The notes: a model not told the origin generated them from the letters alone. A DNA stretch of 64,000 nt from Bactrocera neohumeralis (GCF_024586455.1 NC_065921.1:3596001-3660000), one strand, 5' to 3'. Counted from the first letter of the stretch, positions 46,910-60,476 are shown. A program made the numbers and translations.

Positions 46910-47591
46910 TAGGCGAAAAAGTCTTTTCGTATTTCTAATCAAACTTCAACTTATTTTTTTTATTTATAATGAACTTTAATGAACCAAATACGTACCAATT
47001 TGGTCGATCACTTTTTGCCATTTTTCTGCTAGAGACATTATTCCATCTGTAAAACCTTTCCGGTTTCTAGACGAAAAACTGTTACAAGTTATTTTCACAG
47101 GCTTCTCTTGTATCCAATTTTACTCCATTAAGAGAGTTGCGCATTGACCGAAACAAATGGTAGTCCGATGGTACAAGGTCAGGGCTATATGGTGGATGCA
47201 TCAAAACTTCCTAGCCAAGCTCTCCCAGTTTTTGCCGAGTCATCAAAGATGTGTGTGGTTCAGCGTTGTCCTGATTGAAAACGAAGCCCTTTCTGTTGAT
47301 CAGTTCCGACCGTTTTTTTCGATTGCTTGCTTCAATCTCATCAGTTGTTGACAGTAAAATGTAAAACCAATCAAAATCAAAATATAGCGAATTTCTTCAT
47401 TATTTTCACTCATTTTTGAGCAGCTGTAATTTTTTTTAACTTCCCAGAATTTAATTTTTTTGGATAAATGAAGTTTAAAGCTCACATTTCCAGCACTGTA
47501 TGGTATGACACAATGTGATTGATAGCACTGGAGATACCCGACTGCAACGACATCTATTGACAAAATACGAAAATACTTTTTCGACTGCCTA
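46910..47591 (-). mobile_element. mariner element, internally deleted
   Basis: TA-flanked inverted ends: left AGGCGAAAAAGTCTTTTCGT, right (reverse complement) AGGCAGTCGAAAAAGTATTTTCGT. On the - strand MSENNEEIRYIL is the start of a known mariner transposase type. After a deletion the frame continues FYCQQLMRLKQAIEKNGRN, then decayed pieces near the C-terminus. A second, shorter copy lies at 20413-20880. Confidence 0.8.
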
Positions 47592-50500
47592 ATAAATATA
47601 TTAATGGTTCAGCTAACCGCCAATAAGTCTACTCTAGACTAAACCAAATTTGTGCAAACCAGATAGAATTTAAGTAAGCTGCAACAGAGTTCACTGCGTT
47701 TATCAAATTTCAAGTTAACTGAACTTAAGGTGGTATATTTTAAACCAATCCAACTACTAAACAAAATTTCCCATTGAAAAAGCTTACAACTTTTCTTGTA
47801 GGGTTGAATCACTTGAAACTTGCAAACACTATTTCACCTCGCCAGGTTTATTTAGATGCTCATGCATCTCAGCTCTCTCATTAAAAGTTGCCTCCTTGAC
47901 CGGATGTAACGCCAATGGCTAGAAATGCTTTCAACTGCTCAGAAAATGTGCCGGAACCTTGTAACACTTTCCAGATCTCCGTTTGCCATAGTGCATTTGC
48001 TGATGTGTATGTGTATGTGCGTGTTCGTATGTGCAGGTGTTGCATTTTATGAAAGCGAGAAAATTCGCTCACGGCGCTAGGTCAGTTTGCCAGCAGATTG
48101 GTCATATTCAAAAGCACCGTATGTGGACCCACGAATGCTTGCAATATTTGCGTATTTACAGTTACATGTGTTTGCGTATTTTCGTCTACATAACCGCTGG
48201 GGAAGTACCGGTTGTAAGTGCTTTCATTGTTCGCCATCACAGTGTGACGAAAAAGTATAACAATTTGAAAAAATTTAAGTTTCTTAAATTTGTCTTCGTC
48301 ATTGTTCATATGTATTGGTGCAAGAATATCTCACTTTATAACAGCTTCTATGCCAAATCTCGACTCAAATGAGATTATTGTTGTTGTGTGCTAAATATTT
48401 CCTAATTAGGCTGTGGAAATTTTAGTAAGAGTCTTTAGCAAAGTGCAAAACAGGTTTCGCTTCGAGGAGAAACACATTGTGTAATCAATCCCTTCACAGC
48501 GCAGCAGTTTTCAATAAACCAAAAAGTTCAGTATTTGAGAGACTACTAATTTAATGTTGTTCGGGATCTTTTGAACGTTCTGTTCATTATACGAAGCAGG
48601 GAAGTCACACACTTATCAGCGAAGCCTACGTTTCCGGAGTCAAACCCAAAATATCGTATATCCCTGCCTTTAGCCATACTAGGAATAAACTCGAAGTTTC
48701 GTCTGGACACTCGGGTTTTACTCACATGAATCCATAACGCAAGTAAATCGAGCGTCGGAATGCGTCTCATTGGTTTTCAAACTCGAATCGACGGCTCTTC
48801 TTCTTAACATGAACACTCCAACCATTCGGATTTGCCGGGGAATGTACGACTTTAACGTTCTCCACGAACAAATGGAGCTGTTCGACGAAAATCATTTTAC
48901 TTCTCTAATTATAGCCATGCCCTCTTATGCACACTCCGCTTTTTGTCTTTCCCACCTCTTTAAAGCGCCAATTTCTTCTGGTTTAACGGTTTCAATTTCA
49001 GTCTTTATTATTTCTGCTCGTCTCTTCTCTACATTTTTTCGTTCTACCTCAGCAGATTCCATTATATATGTATATGCACGCTTTACGACTCAATTGATTG
49101 GTGCGGCTTCTGCGCCCTCTGCCTCGTCGCCGCCATTACCTTCGCTCCTTTGTCGCATGTAAATTAATTCTACAAGCGACTTTTGTGCAATCAAAATGTA
49201 AATATTTATGCTGTTGACATGTCAAGCGTATGTTGTTATTGCCTGTTATTATTGTTGTTGTTATTGCTGCCTTTGTTCTTCTACTTGATAGTCCTTTAAC
49301 TTCGCTTATAGTTCCGCGTTCGCCTTATATGTACACATACTCCTGTATTCGCTTGCATATAAGTGGATTATGTATGTAAGTATGTATTTGCCTGCACTCC
49401 TTTACAGTTATCTCGTTGTTGTTCTTCTAATCATGAAGAACACTTGCATCTATGCTGATGCATTCATACCGATCGGAAATTGTATACTTGCCTGCTTGTG
49501 GTTACAGCTGCCTCACTCAGAAGCATTTGCCTGTTATGTACAGTTATAATGCTGAAGACATACATATGTGTATGAGTGTGGGATAATGTGTGAATGCACA
49601 TACATACGTCAAAGGTTTATTGAGGAAATATGTAGTTATTTAATTTCTCATTAGGAATAGTGCAGTGAACAAATTATTTACCTGAAGTTGTAAGGCAGCT
49701 TAAAGCAAGCCTGATCTGTGCAATTCTTTCGGAGTTTGCATTACTTAAATAGGCAGTAACTCCCGCTACATTTTGTCAAGATATCTTGTCAAATAAAGAT
49801 TTTCTCCATACCAGAACTGCATTCCGATTGTTCAGTTTGTACGGCAGCTCTATGCTATATTGGCTCGATATTACCGTTTCCGACAAATGGGCAGCTTCTT
49901 GGTGGGAAAAGGACAGAAAGGGAGAAAATATCAGATCGACATATCAAAAACTGAGTATCAATTTCCGACCAAAAAGAGAGAACTGAATTTTTCTGGCATA
50001 CAACTCATAGAAAAACCAATGGCTTTTACGGAATTAGTTTCGTTCGCTACTAGTTGTAAAGTAGTTTACGAAGCTGCTTTACCACAGGGAAAAAATAGCG
50101 TAGAGATAATAATAAAACCTTTCTCGCTGTCGCAATGCATTGCATGACGTCACACGCAGACAAAAGCGATATTAAAATGCACAGAAACAACAATAACAAT
50201 TATGTCAATTAAAGCATAGATCACGATACCGCTACGACAATTACGGTAAATAATAATATGAGCAGAATGCGTGAATAAAAATAAAATAGAGATAAAACTA
50301 AATGGAAAATTGAAGCAGAAAGACAAGATTATTTCTTTTCTGAGGGGAAGACGGGAAAGCAGTCCATTCAAAATGAATTAAACGCAAATGAGAAATGAAA
50401 ACATAAAGAAAGTTGTTACGATGGCAGTGACGAGGGCTTACTAGAAAATCTGAGGTAAATATGTGCATTAATGGATTTTATTTATAGCAGTTGTCCACCT

Positions 50501-50878
50501 GCTAGTTGGAAGAGTGAATTGCTCAAGCAAGTAAAAGTGTGGCTGGAACTTAGTGCACAGCGAGAAAACACATATCCAGATGGGAATAAAATTTGTTAGT
50601 ATAGCGGTAATATTGTATAATGTGAAATTATTTACTGCCCACAGAACTTACTTTTGTATCGTTCCTGTGCCATTTCTTGCGACGTGATGTGATATTTTGT
50701 GATGATATGATGTGATTTAACAAATGAAAATGATAAGTATTTAGAGGCAATATTATAGAGATAGAGTAACTACATCCGGTGATAGTTTTATGGTGGAAAA
50801 TTTAACGGCAGTCCACTGAGAACTGGAAAGCTGTCAGCGAAGCGACATCATGAAACAACTGAAAAAAAAACATATAAC
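47592..50878. other. intergenic, no exon recognised
   Basis: Mixed sequence with a TTG/TTA-rich patch at 49225-49270. Around 49860-49960 the words TTTCCGACAAATGGGCAGCT and CAGATCGACATATCAAAAACTGA resemble the common repeat at 15284 in reverse. The frames at 48770-49162 and 49786-50147 have no recognisable domain. Confidence 0.35.
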
Positions 50879-51484
50879 GAGTTTTTCAATAAGAGCGCTA
50901 CGAAAACGTTTGCGATATCAAAGAAATTATTTATTTCTACGAAAGTATATTCGATGTTATTATGTAAGGAACTTGATTTCTTTTGCATGGCCACCACTGA
51001 CACGCTTGCAGAAGTTCAGGCGCTGAACCCAATTTTCGACAGTTATCAAGCGTAAATCGACCTCTGCAATTTCACGTTCGATATTCGTACAAAGTTCATC
51101 TATCGTCTCTGGCTTATTGGCATAGACCATAGATTTGACGTAGTCCCACAGGAAATAGTCTAAAGTCGTCAAATCGCACGACCAAGGCGGCCAATTGACT
51201 GGGCCATTTCGTGAGATAACACGTTCACCAAACTTGGTTTTCAATAAATCGATTGCGACATTCGTTGTGCAGCTTGTGGCGCTGTCCTTTGAGAACCACA
51301 TAGCAATTTCCGTTTACAGTAACGTGGCAGTCTTGATCATCATGAAAGAAGTACGGCCCAATGACGCCGCCTGCCCATACACCGCACCAAACTGAACTGA
51401 TGAAAAAGAATTTCATTGATATCCCAAAGCATTTTGCTTTACAGGTGTTTAAAGAGCTTTTATAGCGCTCTTATTGAAAAACCC
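50879..51484 (-). mobile_element. Tc1/mariner element, 606 bp, internally deleted
   Basis: The inverted ends share GTTTTTCAATAAGAGCGCTA. The - strand encodes VWCGVWAGGVIGPYFFHDDQ, DCHVTVNGN, then (frameshift) FSKDSATSCTTNVAIDLLKT, NWPPWSCDLTTLDYFLWDYV and a C-terminus ending AKEIKFLT stop. The N-terminal half with the first catalytic Asp is deleted. Confidence 0.85.
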
Positions 51485-54400
51485 GCTCTTAAAGTTAAAG
51501 CCAATGACTCCGAACTTCGGTAGTAAATTTTAATATTTTCGACTCGTTGTTGGATCGTGAGCGAAATGTCAAAAGAGTGTCCCTATTAAAAAAGCCGTTT
51601 GAGCAAAGTAAGCGTCCGTCAGTCCGTACCATAAAGGAGACTGAAATGTCTTATCACTCCCACGAAGTAATACTTAATCAAGTGGTTCCGTGGGTGAGTC
51701 TGGAGTTGGGAGTAGGTTACATTTAGCGGATTGAAGTTCCGCACATTCCGGCGTTTGATGCTTCTCCCTATTTTAATAAAAGGAGGTCTTCAAATGAAGG
51801 ATGACAAGCCGATATGATTTCAAATGGCTTGATTTGATCATATGGCATGTGAGTTATGATACGATTCCCTCGAATATGATGTAAGCTCATCGAATACAAG
51901 CTAAAACCTTACAGATCCAAAAGTCATTAGATCACCAAATAATTATAGTTATTTTCCGGATCGAATCTAGATCAATTCCAGTAATGTTTAGACAGATGCC
52001 GTGAGAAAGTGATGTGATATAATATGATATGTATTAATCACTTGAAACCGCGGATGTTCATGAAGCAAATTGCTTAAGTAATTACTAGCATTACTATTCA
52101 GGCAACTCAATTCCATTCTCCTCTGGGTAAGGAATATTTGCTGCTTTACTATATATCCCAAAGAGTGTCTAAAAGTTTAACGGTATGCTCCCTTCTCCAA
52201 GAACGGGGACACCCCTGACGCAGCGCAACGGCAAATAGCAAAACAGTCTTCAAGGCGAAATTTCCCTCGTTTAGAAAGGATTTTCATACAATATTAGAAA
52301 ACAGATCCCCTCCTGGATAATGCGTAAGCCTCTTATTACATGGAATCACAAGGCAAAACAGATGTCTTTTACATACATACTTGTTAGCAAAGACTAACTA
52401 GTTCCCTTTGTTTGTACCTCGGATGTCATACACATCCGACCCAATACTGCGTGCTGATGACATTCAGGATTGGGAGCATATTCGAAAAGGAGTCACAGCG
52501 GCAGATACAACCACGGGAAATCTTACTTCAGTATATTATAATTACTTATGCACTTAATAACCCCAGCAACTATATTTATTCATTTCTAATGTGTGTGTGA
52601 GTGTGTGTGTGTGTGCGACTAAAAGCATTCAAGTATGGCATTGGAAGCGACGGTCTGTCACTTGTAACTGGGACACCTAAGAGTGCAGGGCTCGAAACCA
52701 TTCCACCGGGCAAGTACTCCTTCGGCTGCATAAACCAATTAAGAGCGCACGCCTCCCCAACGCCCAGCCTTACTTTCACAACAACAACAAGTTAAAGTAA
52801 TATTTGCATTTTAATTTTCAGAGCAATTGCAATATTGCATAATTAATCATTTTCTGCTGCACCACCATAACTTTGGGTGCGTGCACCTGCAGATGGGCGG
52901 CTGGGCGGGTGCGCGTCGTGGAAACTGTCAAATATGCGAAGTCGGGCTGAGTTGCCACAAGGGTTATGCAGTTTTTATTGTGTTGCAACTTGCTTGCGTT
53001 TTATTGCACTTGTTGCCTGCAGCTGCCGATTGCCTTGGCAGCCATACCCATGCTTTGGTGCATTGATATGGTTATTGTTGCAATTGAAACTCCCATTCCA
53101 TATTCATACCTGAGTAGACATGTTTCGCTTGCATTGCGTTTCAGTATTTGAGCAAAACAAATTTTCATCAGAATTTCATTTATCTTGTTTACTACGGGGA
53201 GGAACGTATCAGATATTCCTCGTAGTGAAATCAACAAGTTGCAGACCGCCTTCCAAATACTTATCAACTAGAGGGCTTACGATCTATAGTGGTTGTTGGA
53301 AAGGGGTAATCGAATCTGCCCATATGTAAACGCCATTTCGTTAGGACCAATATCGATCCGACGATACCCATAGAAAATTTATTTTCTGCAAATATTTGTA
53401 TTCTCCCTTTTAGGTAACTTTTGCTTAAGGCGAAGATTCATCGGCTTGATTTACAATGAATTTGTATGTAACTGCGAATCAATTCATAAATGTCAAGCAG
53501 CTTTAGCGGCATCACAAGCTCAGTTTTCATTCGAATTACTTCTAAAAACGTTACTTTAGTTGCTCCAAATTGATGAAAATATAGATGCCAGAACATAGAT
53601 AATCGAGTTATTAGACATTTAGAATCAGAGCTCGAACCATCAGCAATGTTGAAGAAAGGTTCCTTTGATCGGATAGGTAGTATATATTAGAGCTTCAGAG
53701 ACAGTACAAAGAGTAAATTTTTTATCGATAAACTTATCGATAAACCTGAATAATTCATTAATTGTACTGACAGTTTGAAACAGTTTGAATATATGGTCAG
53801 CTCTAGTTCTTAAAATCTCTACACCGTAAGAGTGAACTTGAAATCTCGCACATAAATCTTATATTGATATCTTCGGCTCCTTATCGGCTGATTCTGCTAC
53901 AGACCGCGTATTAATGTGACATGAATTGTGTCCATATCCATTGTGCAGGCTGAGCAGAGGACTATCTCGATTTTTGACGCTTGATTCATATTGAAATTAA
54001 CTCTTATTCGAGGTAGTAGACTTCCTCGAAGACTACTGAACGATTCCATTACCAAACCTACGAGATTAGCTACCGACAATAGTTATTGAATGTTGCAAAA
54101 ATTATCGCTATGTTGCTGGATAGATTATGAGTACTTAGAATTTAAGAGAAATTCAGTATAACCAAAACTTCTCTAAGATTGTTCCTTCCCAGCCGCTGAA
54201 CTGTATCGAGGACTCATTGTTGGTTCACAACTAACCCTTATATCTAAAGATCTTTCCTAACCGCAACCTGTGACCCTTTCGTCTACAACTCGGCTATCGC
54301 AGATTACCTCATATACGGGACGGGAATCGGCTCGGTTTTGCTCGTTCGAACAATTTAAGCGCTTCGAGCTTGCTAATATCGTTTCTAATGGAGCCTTAAT

Positions 54401-54534
54401 TAATCGGAAAGTGATATCGCTGCTGAAAATATATTTTTATATAAATGTTCTTAAATCTTTTCCATTATCTTTATGACACATACTATTTTCCTTATGTTCA
54501 TATGTAACTAAAGTTATGCTTCAGTTCACGATTT
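51485..54534. other. intergenic, no exon recognised
   Basis: Contains a TG microsatellite (52591-52615), a GC-richer piece at 52620-52790 that looks like a repeat fragment, and two TATCGATA motifs (53723, 53735). No recognisable protein. Confidence 0.35.
52591..52615 (+). repeat. GT microsatellite
   Basis: (GT)12 with a single A interruption. Confidence 0.9.
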
Positions 54535-54537
54535 AGA

Positions 54538-55055
54538 CAAGATGGGACGGCTTAAGGACATGCATGATGTTCAAATCATGAGCAAGAGTCCTGAAGAAAA
54601 CCACGTAAGCTTTTTACATATATGGCCTCGAAAGTACCACAGGACGGTTGTTGGACTAATGACAACTCACAACCTACTGGCATCATTTTTGAACCGGAAA
54701 AGAATAAGTAACGACGATACTTGCAAAAAGTGCAAGAAAGCAGGCATGAGAAAGACGCTGCGACACCTCTATGCTTCTCTTCGATATTATCTAAAACTGG
54801 GCTTATATATCTAGGAGCTTCGTATTTAAAGGGACTAGATGAAGTATCCAAATTAGATATCAAGTCGTTCTTAAGGTTCGCAAAATGCGTCCTGTGTGAC
54901 GGATACTTCAGCTCAAATAAAACTGAACCTTCATCTGGCATTACTGAGTCAGTATGTCGATGGAAGTATGGCGTGGAAGCCGGCCAATATAACCTAATCT
55001 CACTTATGCTGTTAGTCAGGTGGCTTTCCAAACAGTTAGTATTAAAAATATAGAC
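54538..55055 (+). mobile_element. LINE 3' coding end with zinc-knuckle-like motif
   Basis: Reads RTVVGLMTTHNLLASFLNRK, then ISNDDTCKKCKKAG, matching the RxxxGxLTGHxxL...DxxCRxCxxxxE region near the C-terminus of R1/jockey-like LINEs. A frameshift later it gives LGASYLKGLDEVSKLDIKSF, the conserved C-terminus. 5'-truncated. Confidence 0.7.
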
Positions 55056-58000
55056 AAATTCGAACTATCGATGTTCTAAAACTATTAGCAAATTCTGTTT
55101 AGTGATTTCGAAGCCTTAAAAGAGCTTTCATATGTAAACGCATACATATACAATATCAGTACCAACATTTTGTAGCAAATTATATTTGTATATATATGAA
55201 CATATATTATATGAAGAAGATACGTACATTTTCGAAATGCAAAAACGATTAAAATCGGACAGACAACTGTTTGCGCCAGAGCCATTTGATATGGGTTTTT
55301 AATTACTATGTGAAATAAATCTCGGAACTCACGTTGCCGCAAACGACCAAATGACATTTCATGGCAGTAAACAGCAGCTACACACATGCCACACACACAC
55401 ACACATATGCATGTGTCGATTGCAGTGCAACTAATAAAAACAAATAAGCACATTGTCATATTTATTGCATCACAGTGCCATCAGCGCTGATGTCATGATA
55501 AATTTAGTATTTCTACACCAACACATTGTTAAGCCATTTGTTGCGACGCAAATGCATTTATCCCTGCAGCCATGCGGCCCTTCGTCCACGCGCCGACATA
55601 CATTTGAGTGTATGTGTGTGTGTGTGTGTGTGTTGAGCGGAGAGATAATCCATTATTCTGACGCTGCATGTTTGATCCGCCCAACATTATTTCACTGCTT
55701 TTTTCGCTCGCTCCTGGTGGATTTTATGCAAAATGCCGCTGCAGTCCGACGCTCGGTGGCGCCACGTGGGCAAGCATGCAACACATTTTAAATTTGCCAC
55801 ATCACATGTCATGTTGTCGCTGCTATTAGACGCATCCATTAGTCTTGCTTGCTTGCCTGCTTCGCTACGGTCGCATGCGAGTCCGTCTGTGTAATGATGT
55901 GGGCATTTATGTGTGCGTGTGTGTGTTTGTGTGCTGCGGTGTGTGGGTGTCGGCTTTCATCCATTTATCCACCCATTTGTAACTCTTTTTTTGCGCCGCT
56001 CAAATTGGTGCAACAGCATGTAGTTGTAGTAAAATATTTCGTTTGCTTTCCGCGCCACCGCACCCGCCGCTCTCTCCGCTCTCTGTGCTGCCAACGCTGC
56101 TTTCGCATGCGACATTGCCAATAAATTGTAAGCGCAACGCTAATGATGGCGCACAGCGCACGACATGCATGTTTGTGTTTGCGTGTGTGTGTAGGTAGAG
56201 CGCGTTGCATATTGTATCCATCAAAATCAAAAGCACACACACCCACATTTGCTTGCCTCAACATCAAGGAATTGTTCGTCTGCCTGCTTTCATATCCTTA
56301 CAGCTACCCACTGCTGTGTGTGTGTGTGAAAGGCGCCAGCGGCGCTTGTGTGCGTGCATGCGGCCCACGTCGCTGCTAAATCGAGTGGTTTCGATCTCAT
56401 TTGATTGATTTGTATTCAATTACGCGTGTTGCGCTATGACTATCGATTATCAGCTATTTGGGTTTTGTTGTTATTGTTATTGTTGTTGTTGCTTTTAATG
56501 CTTTTTGCCTTGTCGTCGAAAAATCATGGTTGGCAATTTGTCGCTGCGCTGTCGGCAATGCCAGCATGTTGCAAGCATTATGCTTGTAAGTATTTAAGAG
56601 AAGGGTGTAAGGGCTGACCCAGTAGGAAAGTTAACACGGACCGACACTCAGACTTCATTAGAACAGAACTGTCAACAAAAATGTGCTTATTAGCCTAAAA
56701 GCGCCGATATTTGTGGATATGGATATTAAAACACGAAATAGATGTGGATATTTTGATAAGAAAATTCCAAATAAGTAGCCCTAAGCAAAATAAACAGAGT
56801 ACTTGAGATCTTCAGTCTCATATCAGACCTATCAAATGATAAGTGTGCTTTAAGTTTAGGTTAGGCATCCAAAAGAGTCGAATGTAGTGCTTAATAGTCA
56901 GATTTGGAGATGGTAATTAGAATCGCCTCTCTCAACTCTAAAGAAAACCTCACATATCGAAGCTCGTGGTTTACACAGAAAAATACAAAAATTTCGATAA
57001 TGTGCATTGTAGATATATGCCAAATAGCCAAATCTTCCTTTTACCGGAGTTCCCTTCGTATATATACATTGTAATCTTGGCTAAAACTGAAACCTTTTTC
57101 AACCACTTGAGTCAAATTTCTCATTGAAATCTGTGAGAAACCAGATTTTACTCTCCTTTTGAGAACCCTCCATCTGAAGCTACTTTTTATGAACTTTCCA
57201 GCATTTTCATCAACATAATCATAAGGAGCGAGAATTGTGGAAGAGGCCCTGCTTTTAAATTTGTAAAATTATACTGATCCAGAGAAATCTCTAACAATTT
57301 GCAGATTCAGTGTATTACATGGCACCACTTGTTGTCGCTCAGCTGCACCTCAGGTAATATATTGCATATCAGACCGCACAAACATTCATCGAAATGTAGG
57401 CCAAGCGGAACTGATTGAGCCGTGAGTTTGCTGCATTCAGTTAATTCAGTTTATTGGCTTTCACTGCTCATTTGTATCTACATAACTCCCAAACCCACAC
57501 ACTGAAATAGCTCTACGTAAACATATCTAATTTCCATATCATATAGCTGAAACTGCAGCGGCTCTGTCACTTTATGTTGCGGTTAGAAATATTCTGTTGC
57601 GTGATCCCTTCAAATGACTAACTCACAATTTGTGATGTCATAGTATAGTACTGAGTGGCCTGCCGATTTGGTACCATATAGACTACACAGACTAAACAAA
57701 TGTAATAAATTTCCTCAGCTAAGTGAAACCGGTGAAATAATATACTGTAATTGCAATCAGTTGGTTCATGTTTCATTTGCATGCACAAATATATACCACA
57801 CTCGTATAATTGGCTGTATGTGTGTATAATATCTGTTGGTATCAATACACTAATATCCATTCAGTTTCGTAAGTTCTGTGTGTGTTTCAAGTTATTGTTG
57901 TGATTAGCTTGTTTAGTAGCGTACTTGTGAGCTCATACTACAGCTAAACATATTACATGTTTTGAGCTTTGATTTTTCCTTAAAGATTTTGTGAGCGGTC

Positions 58001-58319
58001 TTTCAACAGGCATCATTCCTTATTCTTACGAAATATTTGAGTTGATAACAAATAGATCTATGTTCTTTAATCTAATACCCTACTTAAATAATTTAATTTT
58101 ATTTCCTTCAGACGATCAAATTTTTGATACTATATGTTAGAATTAATTGTCTGGCTAAAGGAGCAGCCCGTGATTCCCAGCCATCTGTGCCAATCCAACC
58201 AAACACATATCAAAGCCTTTCTGACAGTCAATCGTGGCTTGTCAACCCTTTGCATCGGCTCACTGCGATTCGACCACCCACGACCGTTTTCGCTTGATGT
58301 TGTCGTAAGTGACCCACAC
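55056..58319. other. intergenic, no exon recognised
   Basis: Includes a TG array at 55613-55634, further GT-rich patches at 55900-55945 and 56180-56195, and a TTG/TTA-rich patch at 56465-56500. Frames here are driven by these simple repeats. Confidence 0.4.
55613..55634 (+). repeat. TG microsatellite
   Basis: (TG)11, uninterrupted. Confidence 0.9.
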
Positions 58320-58839
58320 TAGAAATGAATCGGTTCAGTGCGATTCAGAGGCGATTTGCAGATCGAAATTCGGTCCGTGAGTTTTGTTTGTGTTGACTTC
58401 TATCGTTGACTTGTAAGCACCTATACATCGAGCTTTTTATATCCAGCCTTATTTAAATGGTTTCAAGCGGTTTTTATACATTGTCTTATTTCTGGACAAT
58501 CGAAACAGTGCTTACATGACAGCCGACGACGTCCATTCTTCTGTCGATATTTTCGACAACAGGCCTTCCAGAGCGTGGGGCAACTTTCTCATAAAAATAA
58601 CCAAAACGGAATCGAGGAAACCAAACTTACTGTCATTGTTGTTGTAGCGGTTAAATACAACCCGCTGGTTGGTAAGGTTTTGGTTGGTTGTCATCGAAGT
58701 CAACAAACGCTAAGCATAGCATAGAAATGTACTCTTTCGACAGACTTGTACCATAGGGAGAGAGATGTTAGATAAGTAGGATTTGATGCACAAGCAAAGA
58801 GGTGGTTAAAGTCGTGCAGGGACCTACTGCACGCTGGAA

Positions 58840-59985
58840 ATATATTTGGTATGTCGGTGTCGATTCTGTATAAGTAGGAGTTTAACGTACCAATGTACTC
58901 AAAACGAAGTTGCGGGTCACTCTCGATTCTTGGGACAACACGAGCTCGTCTGCAACGAGTGGTGCTTTGACTTTAAGTACGCCATTCACTGAGAGCGAGC
59001 CGGTGAAGTTGTTAATGGCGGTCAGTTCGTGTTTGTTGCGTCCGAGATCTGGTCGGCGCACTGTTGGGTGTCGTCGATGTAATCAAGAAAAGACATTTTG
59101 ATGTTTCTAAGAGACGGCCCTGCTTCAAGCAGCAGGGATAGTTTCTGTGAAAACTTCCGGTAGAAACTGCTTGGAAATAAGTTAATTTGGTTTTTTGAAT
59201 GGAACTATGAGGGCCTCGCTTTGTGAATGTCCAACAGGATACATCAGAAGGCATCCTGTAATCGTTTGGAGTGCAGTATTCTGACACTTTTAAAGATTCT
59301 TCAGCAGTATTTGATTAAATCCAGGCGACCACATCGGTGCGGCGTAGTTTATAACTGGCCGGCTGACTGCCTTGTAAGTATGTTACCAAAAAGGTTTCTT
59401 TGTCCTTTCCCCACAAGACCCACTTGAGGATTTTTGTAAGAGGTTGTCGAATGTAACACCTAAAATCTTTGGTTTGTCGACAGTCGAAACAGCATCGACT
59501 GTGATATTAATATTCAGTCTGTACTCTTTCGTCCAGTTAGTAAATATGTTGCTGTGGATTTGGTGGGTGAAAGTGTCAAACTCCATACAGAGAAGAAGTG
59601 AGAAAGGTCGGAAAGATAGCTGCTTACTTTCGAACACATGCCGACGATTCCATTGTCTAATATCAATATCGTACAATCATGTGCGTATGAGGTACAGGTA
59701 ATTCTCTATGGAGGTTGAGGGAGTTTTGAAAAATAGAAGTCAAACGGCAGCAGAGAGAAGACACCACCCTGTGAATATCTTTTCTATATCTCTTTAATAT
59801 TTCTTAACTCAGGGTTTTGTCCTCGAAACAGTTCGGATGTTTGCCGACCGCTCATATAGCTCATGGTGGATAGTTCGTTGCCATTTTGTAGCGTTGTATG
59901 ATTGACTATATCCAACGCTACGATGATTGTCCTTTCACAGGGTGGTTTTTGGATTGCAATTTTTCCGGAATACATAAAATTTTGC
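58840..59985 (-). mobile_element. jockey-like LINE remnant with reverse transcriptase core
   Basis: - strand: ERTIIVALDIVNHTTLQNGN, SYMSGRQTSELFRGQN, QGGVFS, then YAHDC in place of the YxDD catalytic box, and later VDKPKILGVTFDNLL, NYAAPMWSP and a C-terminal region. The order is that of a jockey-clade RT, but KAFD is shortened and the catalytic YADD is altered, with many frameshifts. Confidence 0.75.
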
Positions 59986-60327
59986 CCTTTGAACTGAAAA
60001 TGTCTACAAAGAAAAGTTAATTTTTTTTAAATTTTATTCAATACTGCCTTGGAAACCTAGTTTGTATACGTATGTCAGGTTTGTGCTATTCGAAATAATT
60101 TTAATTTTTAATATACTCGTATCTATTGCAAAGAAGTTTAACTTCCATAAGCCACAATATGTGGTTTTTTATACGATTTTTTATACTTTCATACTACTAC
60201 ACATGAAACAGCAGGACTTCTACGATACGGAGTGGATAAGTGGAGAGTATAATAACCGATAAAATAGACAAAATCGCAGATTTTAATACGGCTTAATGTG
60301 ATTTCTCTAAGGATATTGACATAGCTG
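59986..60327. other. intergenic, no feature recognised
   Basis: AT-rich flank between the LINE remnant and the DRE motif. Confidence 0.35.
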
Positions 60328-60335
60328 TATCGATA
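60328..60335. promoter_or_regulatory. TATCGATA (DRE) motif upstream of a candidate first exon
   Basis: A perfect DREF-binding core, TATCGATA, lies 124 bp before the ATG at 60452. In Drosophila, DRE elements mark housekeeping core promoters, usually within about 100 bp of the start site. An 8-bp motif can occur by chance in AT-rich DNA; its position relative to the candidate exon is what gives it weight. Confidence 0.35.
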
Positions 60336-60451
60336 GTGATACTTATTGTGGAATTTTTGTGTAATTGAAGTCCAATATTCTAAGTGCACTTTTTATCTCT
60401 CTCCAAGGAACATCACAGAACAATTAAGCGAGCAAACTAAAGATAAAGAAA

Positions 60452-60476
60452 ATGCCTGGCGATCCTCAAAAAAAGC
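60452..60476 (+). CDS. candidate first coding exon (MPGDPQKK...), gene continuing beyond
   Basis: ATG in good fly context (AAAGAAAATG) reads MPGDPQKK and then one base before a strong donor gtaagaa at 60477 (phase 1). The 5' side is either a start site below the DRE at 60328 or a splice acceptor at 60406-60407 (pyrimidine tract CTTTTTATCTCTCTCCAAG). Without splicing the frame stops after 25 codons. I found no next exon, so it would lie in the last 3.5 kb unseen or beyond the window. No family assigned. Confidence 0.3.

Noticed and set aside
48770..49162. 130-codon + strand frame
   Set aside because: No recognisable domain, and no splice or promoter signal nearby.
49786..50147. Open frames at 49.8-50.1 kb as a gene
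   Set aside because: The words match a common dispersed repeat read in reverse; no protein homology recognised.
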